DNA of 64,000 bases, from NCBI GenBank assembly GCA_031553755.1, contig JAVBKZ010000033.1, positions 1 to 64,000 on the forward strand, given 5' to 3'. Below the pieces are notes generated by a model. That model was not told the origin of the DNA. It saw only the letters and a program-made list of their open reading frames with translations, and searched no databases. This DNA comes from JAIRVZ01 sp031553755 (GTDB taxonomy: Bacteria; Bacteroidota; Bacteroidia; Bacteroidales; Azobacteroidaceae). The position numbers and the translations under genes are program-made. Shown here in pieces: positions 35,382 through 43,958 of the stretch. The stretch's first letter is position 1. Each line of letters begins with the position of its first letter.

Positions 35382-36515
35382 TCAATGTTTTTCTAACCAA
35401 AGCGAAAAGAAACGGTCATAGACAAAATAGTAACCATCATCATCGCGCAATATCAATGTCTTGTCTTCCAAGGATTTTAATGCGAGTTTTACACTACTTG
35501 CCGCTGTCAATCCATAATTCTTCATAAACTCGGAAGACAAAGGATTGGATGTTTTTTGTTCTTTTGCTATCGCTTTCAATAATCTCAACTGTCCTTTGGT
35601 AAGCATTTCGCAATATGTTTTATAGGTAACATTTTCTTCCTCCAACACATCCGAAATAATTTTAGTTATATCTTGTTCGGTGTATTCTTTTCGATTCAGA
35701 GAATACAACTGATTCAAAATAAACTGAATATACCAAGTATGCCCCAATACTTTATTGTAAATAGTTTCAAACAACCCAGGATTCAAAGTTTTCCCATTTT
35801 TTGCAAAATGATTAACCACGAATTCAGAATATGTATCAACCGGAATTTCTTTCAACCCAATTTTTTGAGTACTTTGATAAAACGGACGGTTGATTGCCGA
35901 AAACATCACGTCCATCAGATGTTTTTTACTACCGGCAAATACAAACTTCACATTATCAGAAAATTGCATATATGAACGCAACAAGGCCTCAACACCTTTT
36001 TCCGGATATTCTGTAACTTGCTGAAATTCGTCAATCGCGATATAGCACCGTTTTCCCGATTGTTGCAAATAAGTAAAAATTTCTTGTAATGAATTTTCTG
36101 TTTGTTCCGGTCTTATATCGATACTCAGCTCCGGTTGTCCTGTAACAGAATCATAAGACAATAGCGGACGAAAACTTTTAAAAAAGGAGGAAAAAGATTT
36201 CATCGCCTTTTCTACATGATTGTCTAATTTTCCTAAAACAGTTTTTCCAAACAAATTCACAAACTCATGCAGATTTTGAGTCGAAAAAATATCCAAGTAA
36301 AAACAACGAATATCACTATTTTGCTCTTGTAAATGATAAAAAACATGATGAATCAATCCCGTTTTTCCCAAACGACGCGGACTGATAAGCGAAATATTTC
36401 GGTCGTTTTCAAGAGCCGAAATAACTTTTTCGGTTTCTTTTTCTCTGTCACAAAAATAATCAGGACTATGATAACCTGCTACAAGAAACGGATTATTTGG
36501 TGTCTCTTTTTTCAT
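35382..36515 (-). CDS. AAA family ATPase (archaeal-type, copy 1)
   Basis: A 377-residue STAND-like AAA ATPase of the PF01637 group: Walker A SPRRLGKTGLIHH (about residues 43-55), Walker B CYIAIDEFQQV (about residues 160-165), sensor FVFAGSKKHLM, and a C-terminal winged-helix-like part (LKAIAKEQKTSNPLSSEFM). Many Bacteroidota carry tens of such genes; their job is unknown. Paralogue of the gene at 37608. A -7 box lies immediately upstream (36520-36527). Confidence 0.85.
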   Translation of the reverse strand: MKKETPNNPFLVAGYHSPDYFCDREKETEKVISALENDRNISLISPRRLGKTGLIHHVFYHLQEQNSDIRCFYLDIFSTQNLHEFVNLFGKTVLGKLDNHVEKAMKSFSSFFKSFRPLLSYDSVTGQPELSIDIRPEQTENSLQEIFTYLQQSGKRCYIAIDEFQQVTEYPEKGVEALLRSYMQFSDNVKFVFAGSKKHLMDVMFSAINRPFYQSTQKIGLKEIPVDTYSEFVVNHFAKNGKTLNPGLFETIYNKVLGHTWYIQFILNQLYSLNRKEYTEQDITKIISDVLEEENVTYKTYCEMLTKGQLRLLKAIAKEQKTSNPLSSEFMKNYGLTAASSVKLALKSLEDKTLILRDDDGYYFVYDRFFSLWLEKH

Positions 36516-36519
36516 CTTA

Positions 36520-36527
36520 CAAAGCTA
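36520..36527 (-). promoter_or_regulatory. Putative -7 promoter box of AAA ATPase copy 1
   Basis: Minus strand TAGCTTTG, matching TAnnTTTG, ends 4 bases before the ATG at 36515, which implies a very short or absent leader. No TTTG -33 box is seen at the right distance; an AT-rich repeat (TAAAATATGAAATA units, about 36540-36573) occupies that place. Confidence 0.35.
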
Positions 36528-36579
36528 CTCAAAAAAAACATAAAATATGAAATATAAAATATGAAATATTGTTTGAGAT

Positions 36580-37530
36580 TTATGTTTCTTTCGATATTTT
36601 TGGTATTCTGATATTTGCAGGACTAACAATCTGATAATTGGTTTTTTTGCCACTATCATCTGCTTTCAACATCCCTTTTTGCACTAAATCCTGTAAATCC
36701 CGCAATGCAGTATCGGTGGAACATTTTGTTAGTTTTGCATAGGTAGAAGTGCGTAAAAACCCGATTTCTTTGTCATAGTAATCATATAAATAATTAATTA
36801 CCTGTCGTTGCCTTTCATTAATAGAGATAAACTTATGTTTATCCCAAAAATGTGATTTGTCGAGAATAATCTCCAAATTCTTCTCGCTCGAAAGCAACGC
36901 ATGCTCAAAACAGTCTAAAAACCAGGTTAAATATTCAGTAATATCGCTTGTCCCTTTCTGTGTTTTTTCAATGATTTCATTATATTGCTTATGTTCTTTA
37001 TAAATTTGGTTCGACATACTGTAAAATCTGATTTTACTATCATCGCTTCGAGCCAAAAGCATATCCATGATTGCACGGGCAAGCCGTCCGTTTCCATCAT
37101 CGAATGGATGAATGGTTACAAACCAAAGATGCGCGATAGCTGATTTTAGAACTAAATCCAACTGATTTTTATTGTTTAGCCAGTCCAAGAAAAGACTCAT
37201 TTCTTGCGAGACCTTTTCGGGAGCAAGAGCTTCAAAATGTATCTTTTCTCGGCCAAATGTACCTGAAACTACTTTCATTCCTGCCGAACGATAACGGGCA
37301 ATAGATGAACGGACAAGCTCAGGATTGAGAAATTCTCCTTCAATTTTCGAAGTATCAATAACATCCAAAAGTAGGGATTCTAATGTAGCTCTTTCTGTTA
37401 AGTCGAAACCCAAATTTGCCATTTGTCCGAATAATTTACCTTGTAAATGTCGAACATAAGCCAATTTTTGCAATAATTGTTCATTATCCCAATGGAAATC
37501 AGTCCAATTTTCTTTTTCGTGTATATACAT
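36580..37530 (-). CDS. Fic family protein (probable AMP-transferase)
   Basis: About 316 residues. The Fic active-site motif HPFDDGNGRLAR (catalytic H about residue 141) is intact, so transfer of AMP (or a related group) from a nucleotide to a protein is expected. An N-terminal TSKIEG fits the (S/T)xxxE(G/N) inhibitory helix of class II Fic proteins, preceded by a DUF4172-like region. The C-terminus is a winged helix (YAKLTKCSTDTALRDLQDLV). Start ATG at 37530; the 27 codons before it lack family similarity. It is flanked by two paralogous AAA ATPases, which could be partners or targets; that is inference. Confidence 0.88.
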   Translation of the reverse strand: MYIHEKENWTDFHWDNEQLLQKLAYVRHLQGKLFGQMANLGFDLTERATLESLLLDVIDTSKIEGEFLNPELVRSSIARYRSAGMKVVSGTFGREKIHFEALAPEKVSQEMSLFLDWLNNKNQLDLVLKSAIAHLWFVTIHPFDDGNGRLARAIMDMLLARSDDSKIRFYSMSNQIYKEHKQYNEIIEKTQKGTSDITEYLTWFLDCFEHALLSSEKNLEIILDKSHFWDKHKFISINERQRQVINYLYDYYDKEIGFLRTSTYAKLTKCSTDTALRDLQDLVQKGMLKADDSGKKTNYQIVSPANIRIPKISKET

Positions 37531-37607
37531 GATGCACCGCATTTTTTGCAGTAAAATTAGATCTTTTTCACCGCAAAAGCAATTTTTCAACCGAACCTCT
37601 ATAAATA

Positions 37608-38762
37608 TCAAATTACATACTTATTCCCATAAATTGAATTGATCCACATGGATAACAATTTATCTGTTACTGAAAATGATTTATCTAATTCTGTAATAAA
37701 ATCATTTTCAAGTAATTTTTTCATCGCTGCCTGAACTGAACTTGCAGATGCAAGACTATGCCGTTTGACAAAGTTAGAAGATGTAATCTGTTTTGCTTCT
37801 CCATCTTTAGCAATAGCATAAAGCAATTCTTTTTGTTTCTCCGGAATATGTGATAATATTTCCCTGAAAATAGGCTCATGGAGAGAAATTATATTATCAA
37901 TTGACTGACGGATTACATCAAGCGTACATTCTTCTCCCGGTGGAGTATCGGCAAAAGCCTCATTAAAAGTCATTTGTATGTAATATGTATGGCCTTTGAA
38001 CAAGTGATACACTTTTTCTATATTTCCATCCATAATCCGGCGGCCGCATGACTGGAAATGTCTGGCAATGAAAGGGAGATAATTGTTAAGTTCGATTGCA
38101 TTCAATTCCATGAAATCAGCGCTACGATAAAATGGACGAACAGACGACTGAAACATCGACTGTATAATATGGCGTTCACTACCGGCAAAAATAAAATGGC
38201 TATTGGAAATTTTTTGAATATGAGTACGAAGTAAAGCTTCTACATTTTTCTCCGGATACTTGGTTATTTGCTGAAATTCATCAATAGCCATAATACAAGG
38301 CTTATCTGCCAAAGCAAGACATTGAAATATTTCTTCCAAAGTATATTCAGGACGATCAATGGCTCCTAATTCAACATTAAAAGTAGGAAATCCGGTTAAG
38401 GGATCAAATCCAAATTTTCCATTGATGGATTTCAGCGTTTGGATAAACAACTGTGTCATTTTCTTACTGCGAGGCAATAAGGTTTCGAAAATTTTCCTAC
38501 CGAGTACAAATGTAAATTCTTTCAGGCTGGTAGTATGGAGAATATCAATAAAAAATGTGTAATAAAAATCGCTGATTTCCGGTTTTTCATAGCAAAATTG
38601 AATTAATCCTGTTTTTCCCATGCGACGGGGAGAAATAATAACCAGATTACGTCCGTTTACAACCGTTTTTATCAATCGTCCTGATTCGTTGATACGGTCA
38701 CAAAAATATTCCGGCTCTATTTTTCCTGTTACAATAAAAGGATTTATCTCTTTACCTTGCAT
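37608..38762 (-). CDS. AAA family ATPase (archaeal-type, copy 2)
   Basis: A 384-residue paralogue of the protein at 35382: Walker A SPRRMGKTGLIQF, Walker B CIMAIDEFQQI, sensor FIFAGSERHII, and a C-terminal winged helix (SSNFVKRHSLASASSVQAAM). It has a strong promoter just upstream and precedes the Fic gene, with which it probably forms an operon. Function unknown; ATP-dependent signalling or regulation is the family expectation. Confidence 0.85.
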   Translation of the reverse strand: MQGKEINPFIVTGKIEPEYFCDRINESGRLIKTVVNGRNLVIISPRRMGKTGLIQFCYEKPEISDFYYTFFIDILHTTSLKEFTFVLGRKIFETLLPRSKKMTQLFIQTLKSINGKFGFDPLTGFPTFNVELGAIDRPEYTLEEIFQCLALADKPCIMAIDEFQQITKYPEKNVEALLRTHIQKISNSHFIFAGSERHIIQSMFQSSVRPFYRSADFMELNAIELNNYLPFIARHFQSCGRRIMDGNIEKVYHLFKGHTYYIQMTFNEAFADTPPGEECTLDVIRQSIDNIISLHEPIFREILSHIPEKQKELLYAIAKDGEAKQITSSNFVKRHSLASASSVQAAMKKLLENDFITELDKSFSVTDKLLSMWINSIYGNKYVI

Positions 38763-38778
38763 GTTTTTTATTTTTATG

Positions 38779-38810
38779 CAAATATAATTATTTGATTTGA
38801 ATAATTCAAA
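38779..38810 (-). promoter_or_regulatory. Promoter of the AAA-Fic operon
   Basis: Minus strand TTTG (38810-38807), 20-base spacer, TATATTTG (38786-38779): a full match to the Bacteroidota -33/-7 consensus. The -7 box ends 16 bases before the ATG at 38762, giving a leader of about 10 bases. Confidence 0.6.
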
Positions 38811-38828
38811 ATGAATAATTGATTTTTG

Positions 38829-40034
38829 TCATACCGGATTGGAGAGAAAATCACGCAGGTAAACATGGCGGATTCCATTTCGCGTATTTCCGGTAAATTC
38901 GTCCATAGAAACAACTAATTTAGGGTAATTGTCTTTTATTTTTTCCAAATTTCCGAATTCTCGTTCAATTGTTGTTTCTTCCTGCAAAAGATAACATACC
39001 TGAATATAAATTTTTTCGCCTTTTTTTGTGGCTACAAAATCAATTTCAAAAGTGCCTATTTCTCCGATTTTTACCTCATAGTCATTGTATAATAAATGAT
39101 GATAAACAGCATTTTCCATCATTTTTCCAATATCGGTTTGTTTATATCCTCCGATCGCATTCCGCAATCCCAAATCCTCAAAATAAAATTTCTCTCCTAC
39201 CTCAAATACTTTTTTTCCGGCTACGTCCATCCGTTTTACTCGATAGATCAGGAACGCGTTCGCTAAATGATTCAGGTAATTGATGATCTGGGATGTGCTA
39301 ATATTTACCTGTTGAGATTTCAAATAATCACTGATTTTTTTTGAAGAAAAAAGATGACCGGTGTTATCCGCAAGAAAAAGAACTAAGTTTTCGAGAAAAG
39401 CGGTATTCCTAATTTCGTTTCGCATAATCACATCCCGGTAAAGAACCGTGTTGTACACACCTTTCAGGTAATCGTATATTACTTCATCCTCCAAATGCAA
39501 GTGTTTCAGATAAGGAAGACCTCCATAGCGAAGGTACCGCATCAATGATTCATTGTTATTTTCCAGTTGATGAAATAATAGAAATTCGGCGTAAGATAAA
39601 CTGTGTACCGGAATTTCAATATACCTTCCACTCAAGTGTGTCGCTAATTCTCCCGACAACATGTTGGCATTACTTCCGGTACAATACAAATCGTAAGACG
39701 GATTCAAAAGCAGGCTTCGCAAGGCTTTCTCAAACTCGCGAATTTCTTGAATTTCATCAATGAAAATATAATTTTTTACCTTTTCTTTTGTATTTTGCAG
39801 CACATAATCATTCAGGTCAGAAGCTGTTTTGATGGATTCAAAAACCAAATCTTCTTTGTTAATATACAGTATATTAGCCGTAGAATCCAATACCTGTATT
39901 TGCTCAATCGTTTGTTTTAAAATATAACTTTTACCAACCCTGCGTTGACCTGTTAGTACTTTAATCAACTGTTTCCCTATAAATGGGCTTAGTTTTTCGC
40001 TATATTTTTTCCTGACAATTAGCGAGTAGTTCAT
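38829..40034 (-). CDS. ATP-binding protein, AAA_14 plus DUF4143
   Basis: A 401-residue protein with Walker A GQRRVGKSYILKQ, Walker B IFIDEIQEI, an arginine-rich sensor region (SGRYIEIPVHSLSYAEF) and the C-terminal DUF4143 domain, whose end (GTFEIDFVATKKGEKIYIQV) resembles the PD-(D/E)XK nuclease core. Family members are common, accessory and of unknown function. It has its own promoter (40064-40097). Confidence 0.88.
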   Translation of the reverse strand: MNYSLIVRKKYSEKLSPFIGKQLIKVLTGQRRVGKSYILKQTIEQIQVLDSTANILYINKEDLVFESIKTASDLNDYVLQNTKEKVKNYIFIDEIQEIREFEKALRSLLLNPSYDLYCTGSNANMLSGELATHLSGRYIEIPVHSLSYAEFLLFHQLENNNESLMRYLRYGGLPYLKHLHLEDEVIYDYLKGVYNTVLYRDVIMRNEIRNTAFLENLVLFLADNTGHLFSSKKISDYLKSQQVNISTSQIINYLNHLANAFLIYRVKRMDVAGKKVFEVGEKFYFEDLGLRNAIGGYKQTDIGKMMENAVYHHLLYNDYEVKIGEIGTFEIDFVATKKGEKIYIQVCYLLQEETTIEREFGNLEKIKDNYPKLVVSMDEFTGNTRNGIRHVYLRDFLSNPV

Positions 40035-40063
40035 CTTTATTTTATATAAACAACATTTATCTG

Positions 40064-40097
40064 CAAATGTATCATTATTTATTGTATAAACTACAAA
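40064..40097 (-). promoter_or_regulatory. Promoter of the DUF4143 ATPase
   Basis: Minus strand TTTG (40097-40094), 22-base spacer, TACATTTG (40071-40064); about 30 bases before the ATG at 40034. A good -7 match with a slightly long spacer. Confidence 0.5.
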
Positions 40098-40164
40098 AAT
40101 AGCTTATTAATCTGTTTTATATTATATCTGAAAAAAAATTATGTTGAATACTTGTAATTATATA

Positions 40165-40240
40165 TTTTTCTAACCAAAGCGAAAAGTGACAATTTTATAA
40201 AACTACATAAAATTATGAAACGTAAAATATGTAATGTGTT
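40165..40240 (-). pseudogene. Deletion scar of an AAA ATPase gene
   Basis: Bases 40165-40186 are identical over 22 positions to 35388-35409, the 3' end of AAA ATPase copy 1 (encoding SLWLEK). Immediately beside it, 40196-40240 resembles the AT-rich sequence found upstream of that same gene (about 36530-36573, ATAAAATATGAAA-type units). So both flanks of an ATPase gene seem present while the body has gone. Confidence 0.45.
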
Positions 40241-40284
40241 CTTTCTGTATTTTATTCAGACGTTCTCAGAATTTCATTTTCCGA

Positions 40285-41286
40285 TCACTTATAAAATAAA
40301 CTAATCAATTTTTCCATTTGCTTAACCCAAAACTTATTGTTCTTTGATTGAGTTTGAATTAACCATTTATTTATTAATTTTTCCCATTTATTTCTTGGGT
40401 CTTTATATTTTTCGGGATTAGGATAATTCCATTTTTTCGCAATATCTACCCATGAAATATCCCAGATATTAATTTGGCTAAAATACGAAGTTCCATGTTT
40501 ATCCATATAATTAAGAACTGTTTTTTCCCACGATAACATTGATTGACAATATACAGATGTTATATCAATTCCTTGTTTTGAATAATCCTCAATCCATTCT
40601 TTGGGTACTAATTTAAATTTAGCGCTATCAATAGCATACATGTGATGATACCTCCGGAATATGGCTATCGGTTTATTTATTTTTTCGATTTGTTCATAAC
40701 ATTGGTACCAACGTTGTTTTACAACCATCCGATTCCAATCTGTATATTGAAAATGAAGTACTTTTATTTCATTCACCCTTATTCGATCACTCGTTGTAGG
40801 TATAGGAATCCTCGCGCTATGAATTTTATACCCAATATGTTCTGCGCCATCGTCCATATAACCAAACGGCATGTGGCCTCCATACCAAAAATGCTCTATT
40901 GATGATTTAAGATTAAGCCAAGGAAACTCAATTACAGTTCCCGGTCTTGAAGACAAAATAGTTTGCCATTCCAGTTGAGAAGTTACATTAGGCGTAAAAA
41001 TTTCATCTGCGTCTAAAGTTATCAATAATTTTGGTCCCTCTATTTTTCGAGCTTCATTTATCAGTAATTTTTGCCGTTCCGGTTCATTGAATGTTTCGGA
41101 ATCATTATCTATCAAGATGACTTTTTCATATTTTTCACAGATTTCTCTCGAACCGTCTGTCGACATTTGGTCTGCAATAATAATATGATCAGCCCACAGC
41201 GAAGTAGATTTAAGGAAACGATCTAATATCCAATATTCGTTTTTTACAGGTGTCAGACAAATTATTTTAGGTTTATTAAAATCCAT
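40285..41286 (-). CDS. Family 2 glycosyltransferase
   Basis: A 333-residue GT2 with ICLTPVKNEYWILDRFL, ADQMSTDGSREI and LITLDADEIF (metal site), the Glyco_tranf_2_4-like pattern with a CPVKNE-type start. An aromatic-rich middle (HFWYGGHMPFGYMDD) and VKQRWYQCYEQIEK follow. A possible -7 box (TAATTTTG, 41292-41299) is upstream. Confidence 0.86.
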   Translation of the reverse strand: MDFNKPKIICLTPVKNEYWILDRFLKSTSLWADHIIIADQMSTDGSREICEKYEKVILIDNDSETFNEPERQKLLINEARKIEGPKLLITLDADEIFTPNVTSQLEWQTILSSRPGTVIEFPWLNLKSSIEHFWYGGHMPFGYMDDGAEHIGYKIHSARIPIPTTSDRIRVNEIKVLHFQYTDWNRMVVKQRWYQCYEQIEKINKPIAIFRRYHHMYAIDSAKFKLVPKEWIEDYSKQGIDITSVYCQSMLSWEKTVLNYMDKHGTSYFSQINIWDISWVDIAKKWNYPNPEKYKDPRNKWEKLINKWLIQTQSKNNKFWVKQMEKLISLFYK

Positions 41287-41319
41287 TTTTACAAAATTAT
41301 AGTATAAATTTTATTTGAA

Positions 41320-42249
41320 TTACCAAATTTGCCATTGTTCTAAATCAACACCATAACAATGTTTTCCTGCCATTCTCATTCCCAAATACATTCCTGGGTT
41401 GGAACTAAATGTCCCTACAAATGCCTTAGATCCACTCAAAACGTCTATTGATGCAAATAAATTAAGATGCGCATCTCGAATTTGGTCTTTATTATTCTTT
41501 TGAAATTCTCCATGAAAATATCCACGTTCGTCCTCTTTGCAAAAGGTATAAAAATTGAATGATGAATATTCTTTTTTTAACAATTCTATCAATCTATAAT
41601 CATCTGTCAATACAAAAATGTTTTTTATTTGAGATATCTCTTTTGCTTTATTCATGTAGACTTCTATTGACTTCATTTCTGCTTCGATAAATTTATCACC
41701 ACTTCGAATATGAAAACCAATATATTCTTCCGTTAAATTAATCGACTTTATTTTTTCTTTAATAACTATTTCTGTTTCTGCATTGTAATTCCATGTTAAT
41801 TTTATTAACGTAGCACAAGCTTCCTGTAAATTTCCATTTATACCCAATTCAGGAATAAAATAGTTATGTTTTTCCATCTCTCTATTGTGAAAATATGGCC
41901 ATAGATCATATGTAAAATAATCAATTCCTGTAAGTATCTTGTATATTTTTGCTTTAATTCTATCTAATTTTCTATTGGGTCGGCTTTGTCTTCTATTGTA
42001 TTTTTCATTGAAATCCTTTTTATTTTCTTTCACAAATGGCAAAAAATAATCTTTCCAACCTTCTTTATTTCCAAAAATTGCATCTTTAGAATATAATACA
42101 AATTGTATTTTGTAAGTTAAGCAATATAACATAGCTAAAATCATATTGTTATATTCTGAGAAGAAACCAGCTTCTGCTCCCAAATGAAATACTATTTTTT
42201 TTTTGTAGGAGTTATTTAACTTCTCATATTGTTTTTGTAAATCATTCAT
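41320..42249 (-). CDS. Fucosyltransferase-like protein (GT23/O-FucT-type fold)
   Basis: A 309-residue protein. VFHLGAEAGFFSEYNNMILA near the start, IGFHIRSGDKFIEAEM in the middle (HxRxGDK, the GDP-fucose-binding motif of NodZ/FUT8-like enzymes), and FVGTFSSNPGMYLGMRMAG late together suggest a GDP-sugar-dependent transferase of the fucosyltransferase GT-B group. It precedes the GT2 at 40285 and follows wzt. Assignment of fucose is by motif only. Confidence 0.65.
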   Translation of the reverse strand: MNDLQKQYEKLNNSYKKKIVFHLGAEAGFFSEYNNMILAMLYCLTYKIQFVLYSKDAIFGNKEGWKDYFLPFVKENKKDFNEKYNRRQSRPNRKLDRIKAKIYKILTGIDYFTYDLWPYFHNREMEKHNYFIPELGINGNLQEACATLIKLTWNYNAETEIVIKEKIKSINLTEEYIGFHIRSGDKFIEAEMKSIEVYMNKAKEISQIKNIFVLTDDYRLIELLKKEYSSFNFYTFCKEDERGYFHGEFQKNNKDQIRDAHLNLFASIDVLSGSKAFVGTFSSNPGMYLGMRMAGKHCYGVDLEQWQIW

Positions 42250-43513
42250 TATTTCTTAGCATTAATAATCCACAATTCTGATAATTAAATTCAAGTCCTG
42301 TTGCTCCAATAATTCCTTTTGAAACAACTTTAATATGAGAAGTAATCTCTAATAATCCTTCAATATTGGGTTGTGTTAAAAATATATCTAAAAAGAAATC
42401 CCCTTTAGTCATGTTAGATGGTAAACATATTATATTTTCCATTTCAAATTTTCCTCCAAAATAATTTTGAACGACACCATCTAAATGACCTGGAGAGTAT
42501 AATGCCTGAATAGCTCCTTTATAATCATACAATCTGGCTTCTAATGCAATTTTTCTTTCAAAAGCAAGATTCCCTTTTATTACTATTTTTAAAATTGAAT
42601 TATTTTCATCAATAGCAACTACATTATTTTCATATCCATTTATAGTTATAGAATATATTTTTAAATCTGCATGACATTTTTTGATGCCATCAGTAATTTT
42701 CTCTGATTTTTCTACGAACAGACTTCCTTTAGAATATTTTTCAATAGCGGATGCTACATCACCTGAAAATGATAACCCTCCATTAGTCAAAATAACAGCC
42801 TTCGTACATAACATTTCTATCGCCCCCATATTATGACTCACAAACAACACTGTTCGCCCTTCTCCTTTCGAAACATCCTGCATTTTTCCGATAGCTTTTT
42901 TCTGAAATTCGGCATCTCCAACGGCAAGGACTTCATCTACCACAAGAATTTCAGGTTCCAAATGCGCGGCAATGGAGAAACCTAAACGAACTGTCATTCC
43001 GGAAGAATAGCGTTTGGTTGGGGTATCAATATATCTGGCTACTCCGGCAAATTCTACAATTTCATCTAATTTACGGGTAATTTCTTGTTTACTCATTCCC
43101 ATGATAGAACCGTTCATGTAGATGTTTTCACGTCCGGTTAGTTCGGGATGAAATCCGGTTCCAACTTCTAATAGAGAGGCAATGCGGCCTTTGGCTTTGA
43201 TTGTTCCGGTTGTGGGAGAAGTTACCCGCGACAAAATTTTAAGTAAAGTTGATTTTCCCGCTCCATTTTTGCCTATAATTCCCAATACTTCGCCTTGTTT
43301 CACATCGAAAGTAATGTCTTTCAATGCCCAGACATATTCGCTGTCTCCTTTTTTTGTCCGGTCATTGACTTGTCCGATTTTAAGATATGGGTCTTCTTTT
43401 CTTAAAATACTTGTCTGCCACCAACGATTCAAATCGTGGCTCAATGTTTTTGTACTGACTAATCCCAAACGGTATTGTTTGGAAATATTTTCAAAACTAA
43501 TTGCTGTATCCAT
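42242..43513 (-). CDS. wzt: O-antigen ABC exporter ATPase
   Basis: A 423-residue ABC ATPase: Walker A GKNGAGKST, signature YSSGMTVRLGFSIA, Walker B EILVVDEVLAVGD, and the H-loop in FVSHNMGAIEM. Residues from about 275 onward form an extra beta-rich domain, like the Wzt carbohydrate-binding domain that recognises the finished or capped glycan chain. With Wzm it exports lipid-linked polysaccharide across the inner membrane. The long C-terminal domain implies export of a specifically terminated O-polysaccharide. Separated from wzm by the GxxExxY gene. Confidence 0.93.
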   Translation of the reverse strand: MDTAISFENISKQYRLGLVSTKTLSHDLNRWWQTSILRKEDPYLKIGQVNDRTKKGDSEYVWALKDITFDVKQGEVLGIIGKNGAGKSTLLKILSRVTSPTTGTIKAKGRIASLLEVGTGFHPELTGRENIYMNGSIMGMSKQEITRKLDEIVEFAGVARYIDTPTKRYSSGMTVRLGFSIAAHLEPEILVVDEVLAVGDAEFQKKAIGKMQDVSKGEGRTVLFVSHNMGAIEMLCTKAVILTNGGLSFSGDVASAIEKYSKGSLFVEKSEKITDGIKKCHADLKIYSITINGYENNVVAIDENNSILKIVIKGNLAFERKIALEARLYDYKGAIQALYSPGHLDGVVQNYFGGKFEMENIICLPSNMTKGDFFLDIFLTQPNIEGLLEITSHIKVVSKGIIGATGLEFNYQNCGLLMLRNNE

Positions 43514-43515
43514 GT

Positions 43516-43551
43516 TCGAATTGTACGAATTAAAACGAATTAAACGAATTG
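43516..43551. repeat. CGAATT array, left flank of the GxxExxY gene
   Basis: Four CGAATT hexamers occur at 43517, 43526, 43536 and 43545, with a 9-10 base period. The array overlaps the 3' end of the GxxExxY gene and encodes its last residues (NSFNSF). A matching array in inverted orientation lies at the other side of that gene. Confidence 0.75.
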
Positions 43552-43919
43552 AGAACCCGTCTATAAGTCAATGATTTTTCTCCAAAATTTACTAACAAAC
43601 CTAATTGCAATTTTGTACCTTTCAAATAATTTCTAGTTTGTTCTATATTTTCTTGATGAATAAAAGGTTTAGCTTTAAGTTCTACTACGATTTTGTCAAA
43701 ACAAAGAAAGTCCACTTTAAAATATTTATCCAATTTTTCGTTGTTATAATAGATATTTACCAATTTTTCCTGCTTAAAAGAAACTTCATCAGCGAAAAAT
43801 TGTTTAGACAAAGCTTCTTGATATACACTTTCCAAAAATCCACATCCTAACGCCTTATGCACTTTCATACACGAACCAATTATTTTATAACTTTCTTCTT
43901 TAAAAAGAATTTCTGCCAT
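43530..43919 (-). CDS. GxxExxY protein
   Basis: A 129-residue protein with the name-giving GFLESVY (G27, E30, Y33) and a PD-(D/E)XK-like core: D70 (KVDFLCFD), E80 and K82 (VVELKA). The family is widespread in Bacteroidota and others, often as a lone gene between unrelated genes; function unknown, nuclease activity suspected from the fold. Here it is inserted between wzt and wzm. Its 3' end is made of the CGAATT repeat. Confidence 0.9.
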   Translation of the reverse strand: MAEILFKEESYKIIGSCMKVHKALGCGFLESVYQEALSKQFFADEVSFKQEKLVNIYYNNEKLDKYFKVDFLCFDKIVVELKAKPFIHQENIEQTRNYLKGTKLQLGLLVNFGEKSLTYRRVLNSFNSF

Positions 43920-43925
43920 CTTTTT

Positions 43926-43956
43926 CGCTTAATTCGTTATAATTTGTCTAATTCGC
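43926..43956. repeat. AATTCG array, right flank of the GxxExxY gene
   Basis: AATTCG at 43931 and 43950 with AATTTG at 43941 between them, again with a 9-10 base period, is the inverted counterpart of the array at 43516-43551. Together they bracket the GxxExxY gene. Confidence 0.65.
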
Positions 43957-43958
43957 AG

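Noticed and set aside
37531..37611. Longer start for the Fic gene
   Set aside because: The extra 27 codons are unlike the family, and the ATG at 37530 directly precedes the DUF4172-like start.
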